Below are positions 43,497-51,666 of a DNA stretch of 64,000 bases, piece after piece. The notes under the pieces were generated by a model. The model did not search any database and was not told the origin of the DNA. It saw only the letters and a list, made by a program, of their open reading frames with translations. Both the position numbers and the translations under genes were made by a program. Source of the stretch: Arthrobacter sp. CDRTa11 (GTDB taxonomy: Bacteria; Actinomycetota; Actinomycetes; Actinomycetales; Micrococcaceae); assembly GCF_026427775.1 (NCBI RefSeq), contig NZ_CP044532.1:434001-498000 (forward strand), read 5' to 3'. The stretch's first letter is position 1. Each line of letters starts with the position of its first letter.

Positions 43497-44954
43497 GTGC
43501 CGGATACACAAACCAGACCACAGTCGTCGTCCGCGGACGGCGCCCTCAAGCGCAATGCCCTGGGGACGGGCGGCATCGCCTTCCTCGTAATCTCGGCAGC
43601 GGCTCCGCTGACCGTTATGGCCGGAGTCGCCCCCATAGCAATCGGCGTCGGAGGCATCGGCGCCCCCGCCGGGTACCTCCTTGCGGGCCTTGTCCTCACA
43701 CTCTTCGCCGTTTCCTTTATGGCCATGACCCGCCACGTCAAGGCCTCCGGCGGCTTCTACACCTACATTTCGCTGTCCATGGGCAGGACCATGGGCCTGG
43801 CCTCCGCCATCCTGGCGATCGTCTCCTACAACTGCCTCCAGATCGGCGTCTACGGCCTCTTCGCCGTCCAGACCCACGACATGTTCAAGGTCCTGTTCGG
43901 GCTGGAGGTACCGTGGCCGGCCATCGCGCTCGCCGCCGTCGCCGCGGTGTGGTTCCTCGGCTACCGGGGGATCGACGTCGGCGCGAAGGTTCTGGGCGTG
44001 CTCCTGGTTGCAGAGACCGGGATCCTGGCCGTGATGGGCGTTGGAATTCTCAGCAGTGGCGGCGCAGACGGCATTGGCATCGGTTCCTTCAGCCCGGATC
44101 AGGCGTTCAGCCCCGGTGTCCTGGCCATCCTTGGAATCTGCTTCGCGGCTTTTATGGGCTTCGAGTCAACCGTCCTATACCGTTCGGAGGCCCGGAATCC
44201 AGACAGGTCAGTGCCGCGGGCCACGTACATCGCCGTGGGCTTTATGTCCGTTTTCTACGCTTTCATCGTCTGGACGGTTGTGCAGGCCTATGGCGAAGGC
44301 CGCGTGGTGGAAGCCGCGGGGGAACTGGCAGGCGGGATGTTCTTCCAGACCATCAACCAGTACGTCGGTCCTTGGGCGGAAGTGGTGATGTACGTCCTGA
44401 TCGTCACCAGCGTCTACGCTTCCCAGCTGGCCTTCCACAACGCCATCAACCGATACGTCTACATGCTGGCGCGCGACGGTGTGCTGCCGGGCTTCCTCGC
44501 CCAAACCCACCCCAGGTTCCAGTCCCCGCACCGGGCAGGCCAGATCCAGACCCTCCTGGCCGCGGTGGTCATCAGCATCTGCGCGCTCCTGAACGCCGAC
44601 CCGTACCAGCAGTTGCTGATCTGGGTAAACACTCCCGGAATCTTCGGCATCGTTGGGCTCCAGGGCCTGGTTTCGGTGGCAGCCTTCCTCTACCTTCGCC
44701 GGAATCCCGCTGCGGCCACCCACAGATTCCTCATTCCCGTCAGCCTTGCGTCCGCCATTCTCCTCTTTGGCGTTGTGCTGCTGATCGGCCTGAACATCGA
44801 GCTGCTCACCTTTGCTGACAGCACCACCAACACCGTCCTCATCCTGGTCATGCCAGTGGTGTTCCTCGCCGGACTCCTCACGGCCCGCTGGGTACGCCGC
44901 CACCGCCCCGAAACCTTCGCGCAGATTGGAAGCTTCGAAACCCATGAATCCTGA
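43497..44954 (+). CDS. APC-superfamily amino acid/amine permease
   Basis: A 485-residue transporter with about 12 membrane helices. The APC helix I signature appears as AFLVISAAAPLTVMAGVAP, with FMAMTRHVKASGGFYTYISLSMG after it and FAAFMGFESTVLYRSEARNPDRSVPRA later. The GTG at 43497 follows AAAGGAC (43484-43490). It overlaps the amidohydrolase by 11 bases. Substrate unknown; co-expression with an amidohydrolase suggests an amide- or amine-containing compound. Confidence 0.92.
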   Translation: MPDTQTRPQSSSADGALKRNALGTGGIAFLVISAAAPLTVMAGVAPIAIGVGGIGAPAGYLLAGLVLTLFAVSFMAMTRHVKASGGFYTYISLSMGRTMGLASAILAIVSYNCLQIGVYGLFAVQTHDMFKVLFGLEVPWPAIALAAVAAVWFLGYRGIDVGAKVLGVLLVAETGILAVMGVGILSSGGADGIGIGSFSPDQAFSPGVLAILGICFAAFMGFESTVLYRSEARNPDRSVPRATYIAVGFMSVFYAFIVWTVVQAYGEGRVVEAAGELAGGMFFQTINQYVGPWAEVVMYVLIVTSVYASQLAFHNAINRYVYMLARDGVLPGFLAQTHPRFQSPHRAGQIQTLLAAVVISICALLNADPYQQLLIWVNTPGIFGIVGLQGLVSVAAFLYLRRNPAAATHRFLIPVSLASAILLFGVVLLIGLNIELLTFADSTTNTVLILVMPVVFLAGLLTARWVRRHRPETFAQIGSFETHES

Positions 44955-46581
44955 TCTCATCATCCTTGCCGGCACCATCCATACGATGGAAACCAGCTCC
45001 GAGGCCAGCCCGGCCGGAACCCTGCCCCAGGCCGTCGCAGTTAAGGACGGGGTGATTGCCGCCGTCGGAACACGGGAGGAGGCCGAAAGCTGGCGGGCCG
45101 CGGAGGTTCTCGACTTTGGCTCTGCCGTCCTGACGCCCGGCCTGGTGGACTGCCATATCCACCCTGTCCTGGGGCTCGAACTCACCCGTGGCTGCGACCT
45201 GTCCGGCGCTGTCAACCTCGACGATGTTCAGACCAAATTGCTGGCTGAAGCTGAAGCGACCCCACCCGGCGAGTGGGTCAGGGGCTGGGGCCTGGACCCC
45301 AATCTGTTCGGCTCGGCTGCTGCACACCGTGGGCTGATTGACGACGTCGTCGCCGGGCGGCCGTGCCTTGTCCGGCTGTTCGACGGGCATTCGGCGCTGG
45401 CAAACACCCGTGCTCTCGAAATAGCGGGCGTCACCGGCCCCCGTTCCTTTGACCAGGCCGCCGAGGTGGTCTGCGATGCCGGTGGGGCACCCACCGGGCT
45501 GCTGCTGGAGGCAGCCGCCGTCGAACTGGTTGCGCGGGTGATGCCCGCCGAGTCCTTCGCCGCGCGGAAGGATCGGCTGGCAGGACTCTTCCAACAGTTT
45601 TCCAGGTCAGGGCTCACGGGCGCCCACGTTATGGACTGCGGGGAGGGCTCCCTGGAGCTCTACCGGGCTCTCGAAGGCGACGGCGGGCTTCCGCTGCGCC
45701 TGCGGATCTCGCCGTGGTGCATGCCGGGAAGCAGCCGGACGGAGTGGCTCGGGCTCGCTGAGCAGGTGGGAACCCTGGCAGGACGGCGCTGGGAGGTGGC
45801 CGGCATCAAACTGTTCGTTGACGGCACGGTGGACAACGGAACCGCCTGGCTGTTTGAACCTGACGTGTACGGGGAGTCGGTCCGCCCGTTCTGGCCCCGG
45901 CCGGAGGAATACGCCCAGGCCGTGCGGTTCTTTGCCGGCCGGGGCATTCCCACCGCCACCCATGCGATCGGTGACGCCGGGGTGGCCGCCGTGCTGGACG
46001 CCTTCGAGGCGCTGCCGCCGGGTACTCCTCAGGCGGTTCATCGGATCGAGCATCTGGAAACGGTGCCGGACGCCCTGGTGGACAGGTTTTCCCGCTCAGG
46101 CCTGGTGGCAAGCATGCAGCCTTCCCACTGCACGCATTACTCCCGCGCTGACCAGACTGACAACTGGTCCATTCGGCTTGGCGCGGAGAGGGCCAACCGC
46201 GCCTGGCGGTGCGGGGACCTTCGCGCTGCCGGAGCCACCCTTGCCCTCGGCTCGGACTGGCCGATCGCCCCGTTCGAACCCCTGCCCATTCTGGCCGACG
46301 CGCAATTGCGCCGGCGGTCCGGCCACCCTCACGATGAGCCGATCCTGCCGGGCCAGGCCCTCACGGCCCTGCAGGCCCTGGAAGGATATACGTCCCATGC
46401 GGCCCGCGCGGCAGGGGAATGGGAAGTCTCGGGTTCCATTACGGTAGGCAAGCGCGCGGATTTCACGGTGTTTGAAACCGATCCGCTTCTGGCGGCTCCG
46501 GATGAGCTGGCAGCCACCAGGGCAGTGGCCACCGTTGTGGACGGCGCGGTACAGTACCTGGCGGTAGGGTCCGCCAGGTAG
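44944..46581 (+). CDS. Amidohydrolase family protein (YtcJ-like)
   Basis: A 545-residue metal-dependent hydrolase. First metal-ligand pair HxH in LVDCHIHPVLGLEL; central KLFVDGTVDNGTAWL; HAIGDAG; and the late-strand LGSDWPIAPFEP (catalytic Asp). The composite beta-sandwich is formed from N- and C-terminal segments. Family YtcJ/LAF3 hydrolyses N-substituted amides or formamides; the substrate is not deducible. ATG 44944 lies inside the permease 3' end. Confidence 0.9.
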   Translation: MNPDLIILAGTIHTMETSSEASPAGTLPQAVAVKDGVIAAVGTREEAESWRAAEVLDFGSAVLTPGLVDCHIHPVLGLELTRGCDLSGAVNLDDVQTKLLAEAEATPPGEWVRGWGLDPNLFGSAAAHRGLIDDVVAGRPCLVRLFDGHSALANTRALEIAGVTGPRSFDQAAEVVCDAGGAPTGLLLEAAAVELVARVMPAESFAARKDRLAGLFQQFSRSGLTGAHVMDCGEGSLELYRALEGDGGLPLRLRISPWCMPGSSRTEWLGLAEQVGTLAGRRWEVAGIKLFVDGTVDNGTAWLFEPDVYGESVRPFWPRPEEYAQAVRFFAGRGIPTATHAIGDAGVAAVLDAFEALPPGTPQAVHRIEHLETVPDALVDRFSRSGLVASMQPSHCTHYSRADQTDNWSIRLGAERANRAWRCGDLRAAGATLALGSDWPIAPFEPLPILADAQLRRRSGHPHDEPILPGQALTALQALEGYTSHAARAAGEWEVSGSITVGKRADFTVFETDPLLAAPDELAATRAVATVVDGAVQYLAVGSAR

Positions 46582-46603
46582 ACGGCGCCCGGAAGGGCCG
46601 GAC

Positions 46604-47056
46604 CTAGGCTGCCAGGCCGTGGTCCGGCCTGCGGGGCGGGCGCTTCCCGGCCGGGGCGCGGCGCCGCCGGCTTGCCTCTGCCACCACGCGTCCCCGCTCG
46701 GGCACTGTGGTATCGGCATGCACGTGGGACCCGTGGCCAATCAGGGCACCGGCTCCGATCCGTGAATGGCTTCCGATATGAACCCGGCTGCCGATGACCG
46801 ATCCGTGGCCTACGTACACGCCGTCGCCGATGACCGTGCGGTCCCCGACTTTCGCCTCGCGGTCGATCCAGCTTCCACGCCCTACGCGTGCACCGGGACC
46901 CACCTGCGCGCCTGGTTCCACATAGGTCATTGAACCAATGCGCGCACTTTCAGCGACATCGGCCCCTGGCCCAACGAAGCCCCCTCCGTTGGGGTGCCGC
47001 AGGTAGCGGGTGACCTTGCCGGCATCGTCTTCTACAGATTCGAACTTCCTGCTCAT
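46604..47056 (-). CDS. Hexapeptide-repeat (left-handed beta-helix) protein
   Basis: A 150-residue protein. Residues about 28-115 carry tandem [LIV]-G-x4 repeats (IGSMTYVEPGAQVGPGARV, DRTVIGDGVYVGHGSVIGS) typical of left-handed beta-helix acyltransferases and carbonic-anhydrase-like proteins. The C-terminal tail is basic (RRRRAPAGKRPPRRPDHG). The start is ATG 47056 with AAGGAACGG directly upstream; the longer frame has non-coding composition. There is no obvious catalytic His pair beyond the repeats, so function is open. Confidence 0.83.
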   Translation of the reverse strand: MSRKFESVEDDAGKVTRYLRHPNGGGFVGPGADVAESARIGSMTYVEPGAQVGPGARVGRGSWIDREAKVGDRTVIGDGVYVGHGSVIGSRVHIGSHSRIGAGALIGHGSHVHADTTVPERGRVVAEASRRRRAPAGKRPPRRPDHGLAA

Positions 47057-47199
47057 TCCGTTCCTTTTCCAGGGCACGGTGGAGTTTCCCGCGCCACTAT
47101 TGTTAACGCCCGAAGGCCCCTGGGGATTCCCGGGAATGTCCTCACTTTCGGCCCGGCGAACCTCCAAAAGGAGTGGGCAAGGAGCCGTAGAGGAACCCG

Positions 47200-47709
47200 T
47201 CAGAACGCGGAGGATAACACTCCCGACACTCCCTGGAGGGGGTCCGGAATGGGGAAATAGTGCTCCAGCTGCCAGCCCTGCGTGGCCATGGCCGTACGGC
47301 TGGTGGGGTGGGACCACGGCGGGTAGACACGCATGGCACGTTTGCCGCCGTCGAAATCCCTCGACACAACACCCCGCGCGGTCAGGGCAGCCAGGGGAAA
47401 CACGAATTGCCCGAGTTCCGTGGGTTCCCCGCCACCGCGGGTGCTGACCACAAAGAAGTCAATGCCGTCCGAGGCATCGAAGGGACGGATGGGCCCGGTG
47501 CCGGCTTCAGAGCGCTGCCAGAGCGTGACGAACTGGCCTATCTTTTTGGGAGTTGTCCTGGCAGAGCGGGAGACGGCCCTTTGACCATGGACGGAGAACG
47601 TGTGCGCCCCGTAATCAACGCTTTCCGGCTCTGCAGTAGGTTCTGAACAGGCCAGGCCCAAAGCAGTATATTCGGCGAGGGTCAGGGCCAGGTCCGGGGG
47701 CAGCAGCAT
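47200..47709 (-). CDS. MepB-like protein
   Basis: A 169-residue soluble protein that resembles the MepB family (ESVDYGAHTFSVHGQRAVSRSARTTPKKIGQFVTLWQRS; IRPFDASDGIDFFVV; GQFVFPLAALTARGV; RVYPPWSHPTSRTA). MepB is linked to the staphylococcal mepRAB locus but has no established activity. ATG 47709. It is divergent from the GAF-ANTAR gene; no efflux pump or MarR gene is nearby. Confidence 0.82.
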   Translation of the reverse strand: MLLPPDLALTLAEYTALGLACSEPTAEPESVDYGAHTFSVHGQRAVSRSARTTPKKIGQFVTLWQRSEAGTGPIRPFDASDGIDFFVVSTRGGGEPTELGQFVFPLAALTARGVVSRDFDGGKRAMRVYPPWSHPTSRTAMATQGWQLEHYFPIPDPLQGVSGVLSSAF

Positions 47710-47850
47710 CCCCGGAGTTTACCTCCGTATGGAATAAGTCCCCTTTTGCCGGGAAAAACCCCGGGGTAAGCTGTGCTCACCGTCTCTGCAGTAGGCGGCC
47801 AAGCCTGGCTGGTCACACTTTCAGCCATGCGCTGTGTTCAGGGGGGAACC

Positions 47851-48603
47851 ATGGTAGCTGCCAAATTTTCGGAGAATGAGATTTTTAAGGATGTTGCCCA
47901 GCGCCTTCAGGATCTGGCGCTGGACAGCCCTGAAGTGGGCCGGTTCCTTGAGGAGCTGGCTGCATACTCTGCTGACCGGCTCAGCAGTCCCGGGCGCGAA
48001 GTGTCCTGCGGGATTACCGTTGTGAGGCATAAGAAGGCCACCACTGTGGCCAGCAGCAGCCCGTGCGCACGGGTGATGGACGAGCTGCAACACGAATACG
48101 GCGACGGACCGTGCCTGACGGCGATGCGTGAGATGGTCACGGTCCTGGTGCCTGATCTCACGCAGGAGGAGCGCTGGCCCGCTTACGTCGAGGCGATCAC
48201 CGGCCTGGGGAACAGGTCAGTCATCGGGATTCCGCTGCCGCTGGAGGGCCAAAGCCGGGCAGTGCTGAATCTTTACAGCCGGTTACCGCACGCGTTCAGC
48301 GGGCAGGACATCGCCAGTGCGGAAGCTTTTGCATGGCAGGCATCCAAGGGCCTGCGACTGGCGTTGCGGCTGGCGCAGTTGCAGGACACCAGGGATGACA
48401 TGAGCGCCGCGATGAAATCCAGGACTGTCATTGACCTCGCCACCGGCGCCATCATGGCCCAGAACCGGTGCGGCCAAAGCGCTGCGTTCGAGGTGCTGCT
48501 GCAGGCATCCAACACCCGCAACATGAAACTCCACCATGTGGCTGCCCGCGTCCTCTCGTCGCTCGCCGGCAGCGCCAGCACGTCCACGTATTTCGACGAA
48601 TAG
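47851..48603 (+). CDS. GAF and ANTAR domain RNA-binding regulator
   Basis: A 250-residue protein. GAF domain about 25-165 (SCGITVVRHKKATTVASSSPCARVMDELQHEYGDGPCLTAMRE); ANTAR domain about 175-240 (MSAAMKSRTVIDLATGAIMAQNRCGQSAAFEVLLQASNTRN). ATG 47851 is preceded by GGGGGGAACC. Similar in layout to the protein at 30068 but diverged. Leader-RNA antitermination targets are unknown. The stop codon opens a tandem repeat. Confidence 0.88.
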   Translation: MVAAKFSENEIFKDVAQRLQDLALDSPEVGRFLEELAAYSADRLSSPGREVSCGITVVRHKKATTVASSSPCARVMDELQHEYGDGPCLTAMREMVTVLVPDLTQEERWPAYVEAITGLGNRSVIGIPLPLEGQSRAVLNLYSRLPHAFSGQDIASAEAFAWQASKGLRLALRLAQLQDTRDDMSAAMKSRTVIDLATGAIMAQNRCGQSAAFEVLLQASNTRNMKLHHVAARVLSSLAGSASTSTYFDE

Positions 48604-48655
48604 CGCCGCTCTTTCGAGGAGCAGCGCCGTACTTTAGAGGACGGCGGCGCTTTAG
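48602..48655. repeat. 21-bp tandem repeats at the GAF-ANTAR stop codon
   Basis: Units 48603-48623 (GCGCCGCTCTTTCGAGGAGCA) and 48624-48644 (GCGCCGTACTTTAGAGGACGG) match at about two thirds of positions; a third, shortened unit follows and reaches the fructokinase stop. Confidence 0.5.
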
Positions 48656-49629
48656 ACGGCGGCGGCAGGCATCGCCGCGGCGCTTCCTGTCACTGCTGGT
48701 TCCGCCGCCAGTTCCGCTGCCGTTGGCGGGTTGGCGCCGGGCCTGCCTACTGTGATGGCGGCGGCCTTGGCCGCGGTCCGCCCGAGGTTATCCAGGGTGT
48801 CTGCTGCGAGCCCATCGGTCTTCCGTGCGAGCAGTCCATAGATCAGCGCCGCCATGTAGGAGTCTCCCGCTCCAATGGTGTCCGCCACAACGGCCCTGGT
48901 GGCGGGAACGTGCAGTGTGGTGGCAGCGGTGGCCAGCAGCGAGCCCTCGGAGCCGCGCGTCACCACCGCAAGCCCGGACCCCAGCCCCAGGATCCTGGCC
49001 GCCACCTCTTCAAGGCTGTGCCCGGGGTACAGCCAGGCCGCATCCTCGTCGCTGAGTTTCACCACGTCGGTCAGGGGAACCAGGTCCTCAAAAATGGACC
49101 GTGCCTCTGCCTTGCTTCCCAGCAGGGCGGGCCGGATATTCGGGTCGTACGTCACGATGCATTCCCGGTGCGCCTGCTCAAGAAGTGTCTTCACAGTGCC
49201 CGCGCCGGGAGCGAGGAAAGTGGCGATGGATCCCGTGTGGAGCACCTTGGGAAGGTACGGCGGGGTTACCGCCGCCAGCTCCCAGGTGATGTCGAATTCA
49301 TAGCTGGCAGAGCCATCGGCTGCGAGCGTTGCCGCGGCGGAGCTGGTCCGGCCCGCGGACTTCGAACCGGGCAGGAGGTCGACGCCGGCACTCCGGAGAT
49401 GTGCCTCGATGGCCTCGCCGCGGGTATCGTCCCCCAGCGACGTGAGCAAAGCAGTGGGGACACCCAGCCGGCCCAGTCCGTAGGCAACGTTCATCGGCGA
49501 CCCGCCGGGGTGCTCCACACTGCCGTTGGCGGAGCTGACAATGTCCACCAGTGCCTCCCCGATAACAACCACGTCGGGAGCGGCTGCCGGAAGGGGAGTG
49601 CCGGAGGCGGAAGGGGAATTCGTATGCAC
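48652..49629 (-). CDS. PfkB-family carbohydrate kinase, probable fructokinase
   Basis: A 325-residue ribokinase-fold kinase. N-terminal VVIGEALVDIV, substrate motif GGSPMNVAYGLGRLG, anion hole and catalytic base DTIGAGDSYMAALIYG. The start is GTG 49629 with AAAGG upstream. A flexible tail ends the protein. Downstream of a fructose-type ABC importer in the same operon, it probably makes fructose-6-phosphate (inference from context and family). Confidence 0.91.
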   Translation of the reverse strand: MHTNSPSASGTPLPAAAPDVVVIGEALVDIVSSANGSVEHPGGSPMNVAYGLGRLGVPTALLTSLGDDTRGEAIEAHLRSAGVDLLPGSKSAGRTSSAAATLAADGSASYEFDITWELAAVTPPYLPKVLHTGSIATFLAPGAGTVKTLLEQAHRECIVTYDPNIRPALLGSKAEARSIFEDLVPLTDVVKLSDEDAAWLYPGHSLEEVAARILGLGSGLAVVTRGSEGSLLATAATTLHVPATRAVVADTIGAGDSYMAALIYGLLARKTDGLAADTLDNLGRTAAKAAAITVGRPGANPPTAAELAAEPAVTGSAAAMPAAAV

Positions 49630-49651
49630 GTTGCGCCTTTCAGGGAGCGGA

Positions 49652-49690
49652 CCGCGGGCCTCCTCACTCAGACAAGTGGAAGGCCCGCGG
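49652..49690 (-). terminator. Hairpin between importer ATPase and fructokinase genes
   Basis: CCGCGGGCCT (49652-49661) pairs perfectly with AGGCCCGCGG (49681-49690), with further CACT/AGTG pairing inside. It lies between ATPase stop and fructokinase start; probably attenuates read-through. Confidence 0.65.
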
Positions 49691-49720
49691 ACGTTAGGTT
49701 GAATCGGATGGTGCCGCGGA

Positions 49721-50515
49721 TTAGGCGGTGGCGGCACCGGTCATGATTGCCACCGCGTCGGTCATGGAGTGAGATTCCGGGGTGATGGTTGCCGCGCATT
49801 TGCCGAGGCGCTGGATGTGGATCCTGTCCGCCACATCAAACACGTGGGGCATGTTGTGGCTAATCAGGATCACCGGCAGCCCGCGATCGCGGAGGTCCCG
49901 GACCAGCTGCAAAACCTGGTTTGATTCCCGGACGCCCAGCGCCGCCGTCGGCTCGTCCAGCACAACCACCTTGGAACCGAACGCAGCGGCACGGGCCACC
50001 GCCACTGCCTGGCGCTGGCCGCCTGAAAGGTTCTCCACCGGAACGGTGACGTCCTGGAGCGTGGAGATGCCCAGCCGGGTCAGCTCTTCCTTTGCCTTGC
50101 GGCGCATCCCCTTGGTGTCCAGGACCCGGAAGATCTTGCCCAGCGGACCGGCAAGCCGTTCTTCCCGGCCCAGGAACAGGTTGGAAGCCACGTCCAGTGC
50201 CGGTGACACTGCAAGGTTCTGGTAGACCGTTTCGATCCCGTAGGCCCGGGCGTCCTGCGGGCGCTTGAAGTGCACGGGCTGGCCGGACACCATCAGTTCG
50301 CCCGAATCGGGAACCTCGGCGCCGGTGAGGCATTTGATCAGGGTGGACTTCCCGGCCCCGTTGTCGCCGATGATCGCGAGGACCTCGCCCGGGTAGAGGT
50401 CCAGGCTGACACCGTCGAGGCCCACCACGCGGCCGAAGGTCTTGACGAGGTTCCTGGCCTGCAGGATGGGCTGGCGGACCTCGGTGCCGGTGGGTTCCAG
50501 CTGGGACGCGGTCAT
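49721..50515 (-). CDS. Sugar ABC transporter ATP-binding protein (FrcA-like)
   Basis: A 264-residue single-cassette ATPase, unlike the double RbsA type. Walker A GDNGAGKST, signature LSGGQRQAVAVARA, Walker B VVLDEPTAALG, and switch His in LISHNMPHVFD. ATG 50515 overlaps the permease TGA (ATGA), and AAAGGTGAAG precedes it. The single-domain form with RbsC-like permease is characteristic of fructose (Frc) importers of rhizobia and actinobacteria. Confidence 0.92.
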   Translation of the reverse strand: MTASQLEPTGTEVRQPILQARNLVKTFGRVVGLDGVSLDLYPGEVLAIIGDNGAGKSTLIKCLTGAEVPDSGELMVSGQPVHFKRPQDARAYGIETVYQNLAVSPALDVASNLFLGREERLAGPLGKIFRVLDTKGMRRKAKEELTRLGISTLQDVTVPVENLSGGQRQAVAVARAAAFGSKVVVLDEPTAALGVRESNQVLQLVRDLRDRGLPVILISHNMPHVFDVADRIHIQRLGKCAATITPESHSMTDAVAIMTGAATA

Positions 50516-51561
50516 GACTTCACCTTTCGGATCCACTGGTCGATGGACACAGCGAGGATGATGAGGACGCCCACGGCGAGGGTCTGGTAGAGCACGTCCA
50601 GGCCGGCGAGGGAGAGTCCGTTGCGGAAGACGCCGACGATCAGGGCGCCCAGGAGGGTTCCCCAGACCGAGCCGCGCCCGCCGAAGAGGCTGGTTCCGCC
50701 GATCACGACGGCGGTGATGGAGTCCAGGTTCAAATCGACGCCGGCGTTGGGGCTGGCCGCGTTGGTGCGGCCGATCTGGATCCAGGCGCCGATGGCCAGG
50801 ACGGCGCCGGCGGCGAGGTAGACGCTCATGAGGACCTTGTTCACGGCGATGCCTGCCAGGCGGGCGGCTTCTTTGTCATCGCCTACGGCGTAGACGTGCC
50901 GACCCCATGCGGTTTTCCCGAGGATGAAGGCGATGGCGATGTAGAGAAGCAGCATCACCACGACACCGGTAGAGATCCGCACCGGGCCCACCGGGAAGGT
51001 GCTTCCTGTCCAGGTCAGCAGATCGGGCATTGCGGAGCCGCGGACTGTCGCTCCATTGGAGTAAAGCAGTGTCAGAGCGATGAAGATATTTAGCGTGCCC
51101 AGGGTGACGATGAACGGGGGAAGGCGGAACCTGGTCACCAGGAATCCGTTCACGGCGCCGGCGGCGAGTCCCACGATCAGGCCCGCGAGCAGCGCTACGG
51201 GTGCCGGCAATCCGTTGTTGACGGCGAGCTGGGCCACGACCATGGAAGAGAGGATCATGACAGCTCCGACGGAAAGGTCGATGCCTGCAGTGAGGATGAT
51301 GAGGGTCTGCGCGATGGCCAGGGTGCCGACGACGGAAACCTGCTGGGTAATCAAGGAGAGGTTTTCAACCCGCAGGAACCTGTCATTGAGCAGTCCGAAC
51401 ACGACGACGGCGATCAGCAGGACGAGGGCGGGGCTGACGGCAGGGTAGCGGTGGAGGATATTGCGTATCCGGCTGAGGGGCGTCCTGCGGTCGAGAAATT
51501 CTTCTGCCAGGTCGGCCTGCTGCCCTGCGGCGGGCGGACCGGCGGTCTGTTGCTGGGTCAC
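50512..51561 (-). CDS. Sugar ABC transporter permease (FrcC-like)
   Basis: A 349-residue permease with an N-terminal cytoplasmic stretch of about 40 residues, then eight to ten helices; IAQTLIILTAGIDLSVGAVMI and VVIGGTSLFGGRGSVWG are the family loops. GTG 51561 with GGGACC upstream. Middle gene of the importer operon. Confidence 0.92.
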   Translation of the reverse strand: MTQQQTAGPPAAGQQADLAEEFLDRRTPLSRIRNILHRYPAVSPALVLLIAVVVFGLLNDRFLRVENLSLITQQVSVVGTLAIAQTLIILTAGIDLSVGAVMILSSMVVAQLAVNNGLPAPVALLAGLIVGLAAGAVNGFLVTRFRLPPFIVTLGTLNIFIALTLLYSNGATVRGSAMPDLLTWTGSTFPVGPVRISTGVVVMLLLYIAIAFILGKTAWGRHVYAVGDDKEAARLAGIAVNKVLMSVYLAAGAVLAIGAWIQIGRTNAASPNAGVDLNLDSITAVVIGGTSLFGGRGSVWGTLLGALIVGVFRNGLSLAGLDVLYQTLAVGVLIILAVSIDQWIRKVKS

Positions 51562-51620
51562 GATGGGTCCCGATCTTTGGTGATGGTTTGCTAGGGCGGA
51601 GCTAGCTCGGTGTATGAATT

Positions 51621-51652
51621 GCGGGGAGACCGAAGAGTTCCGGCCTCCCCGC
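51621..51652 (-). terminator. Hairpin between binding-protein and permease genes
   Basis: GCGGGGAG (51621-51628) pairs with CTCCCCGC (51645-51652), extended by CCG/CGG inside. It lies 15 bases after the binding-protein stop. Confidence 0.68.
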
Positions 51653-51666
51653 TTGAGGCTGCGTGG

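Noticed and set aside
43469..44818. 449-codon plus-strand frame overlapping the APC permease
   Set aside because: Arginine/proline/histidine-rich product with no membrane helices; the permease in the neighbouring frame has full family features.
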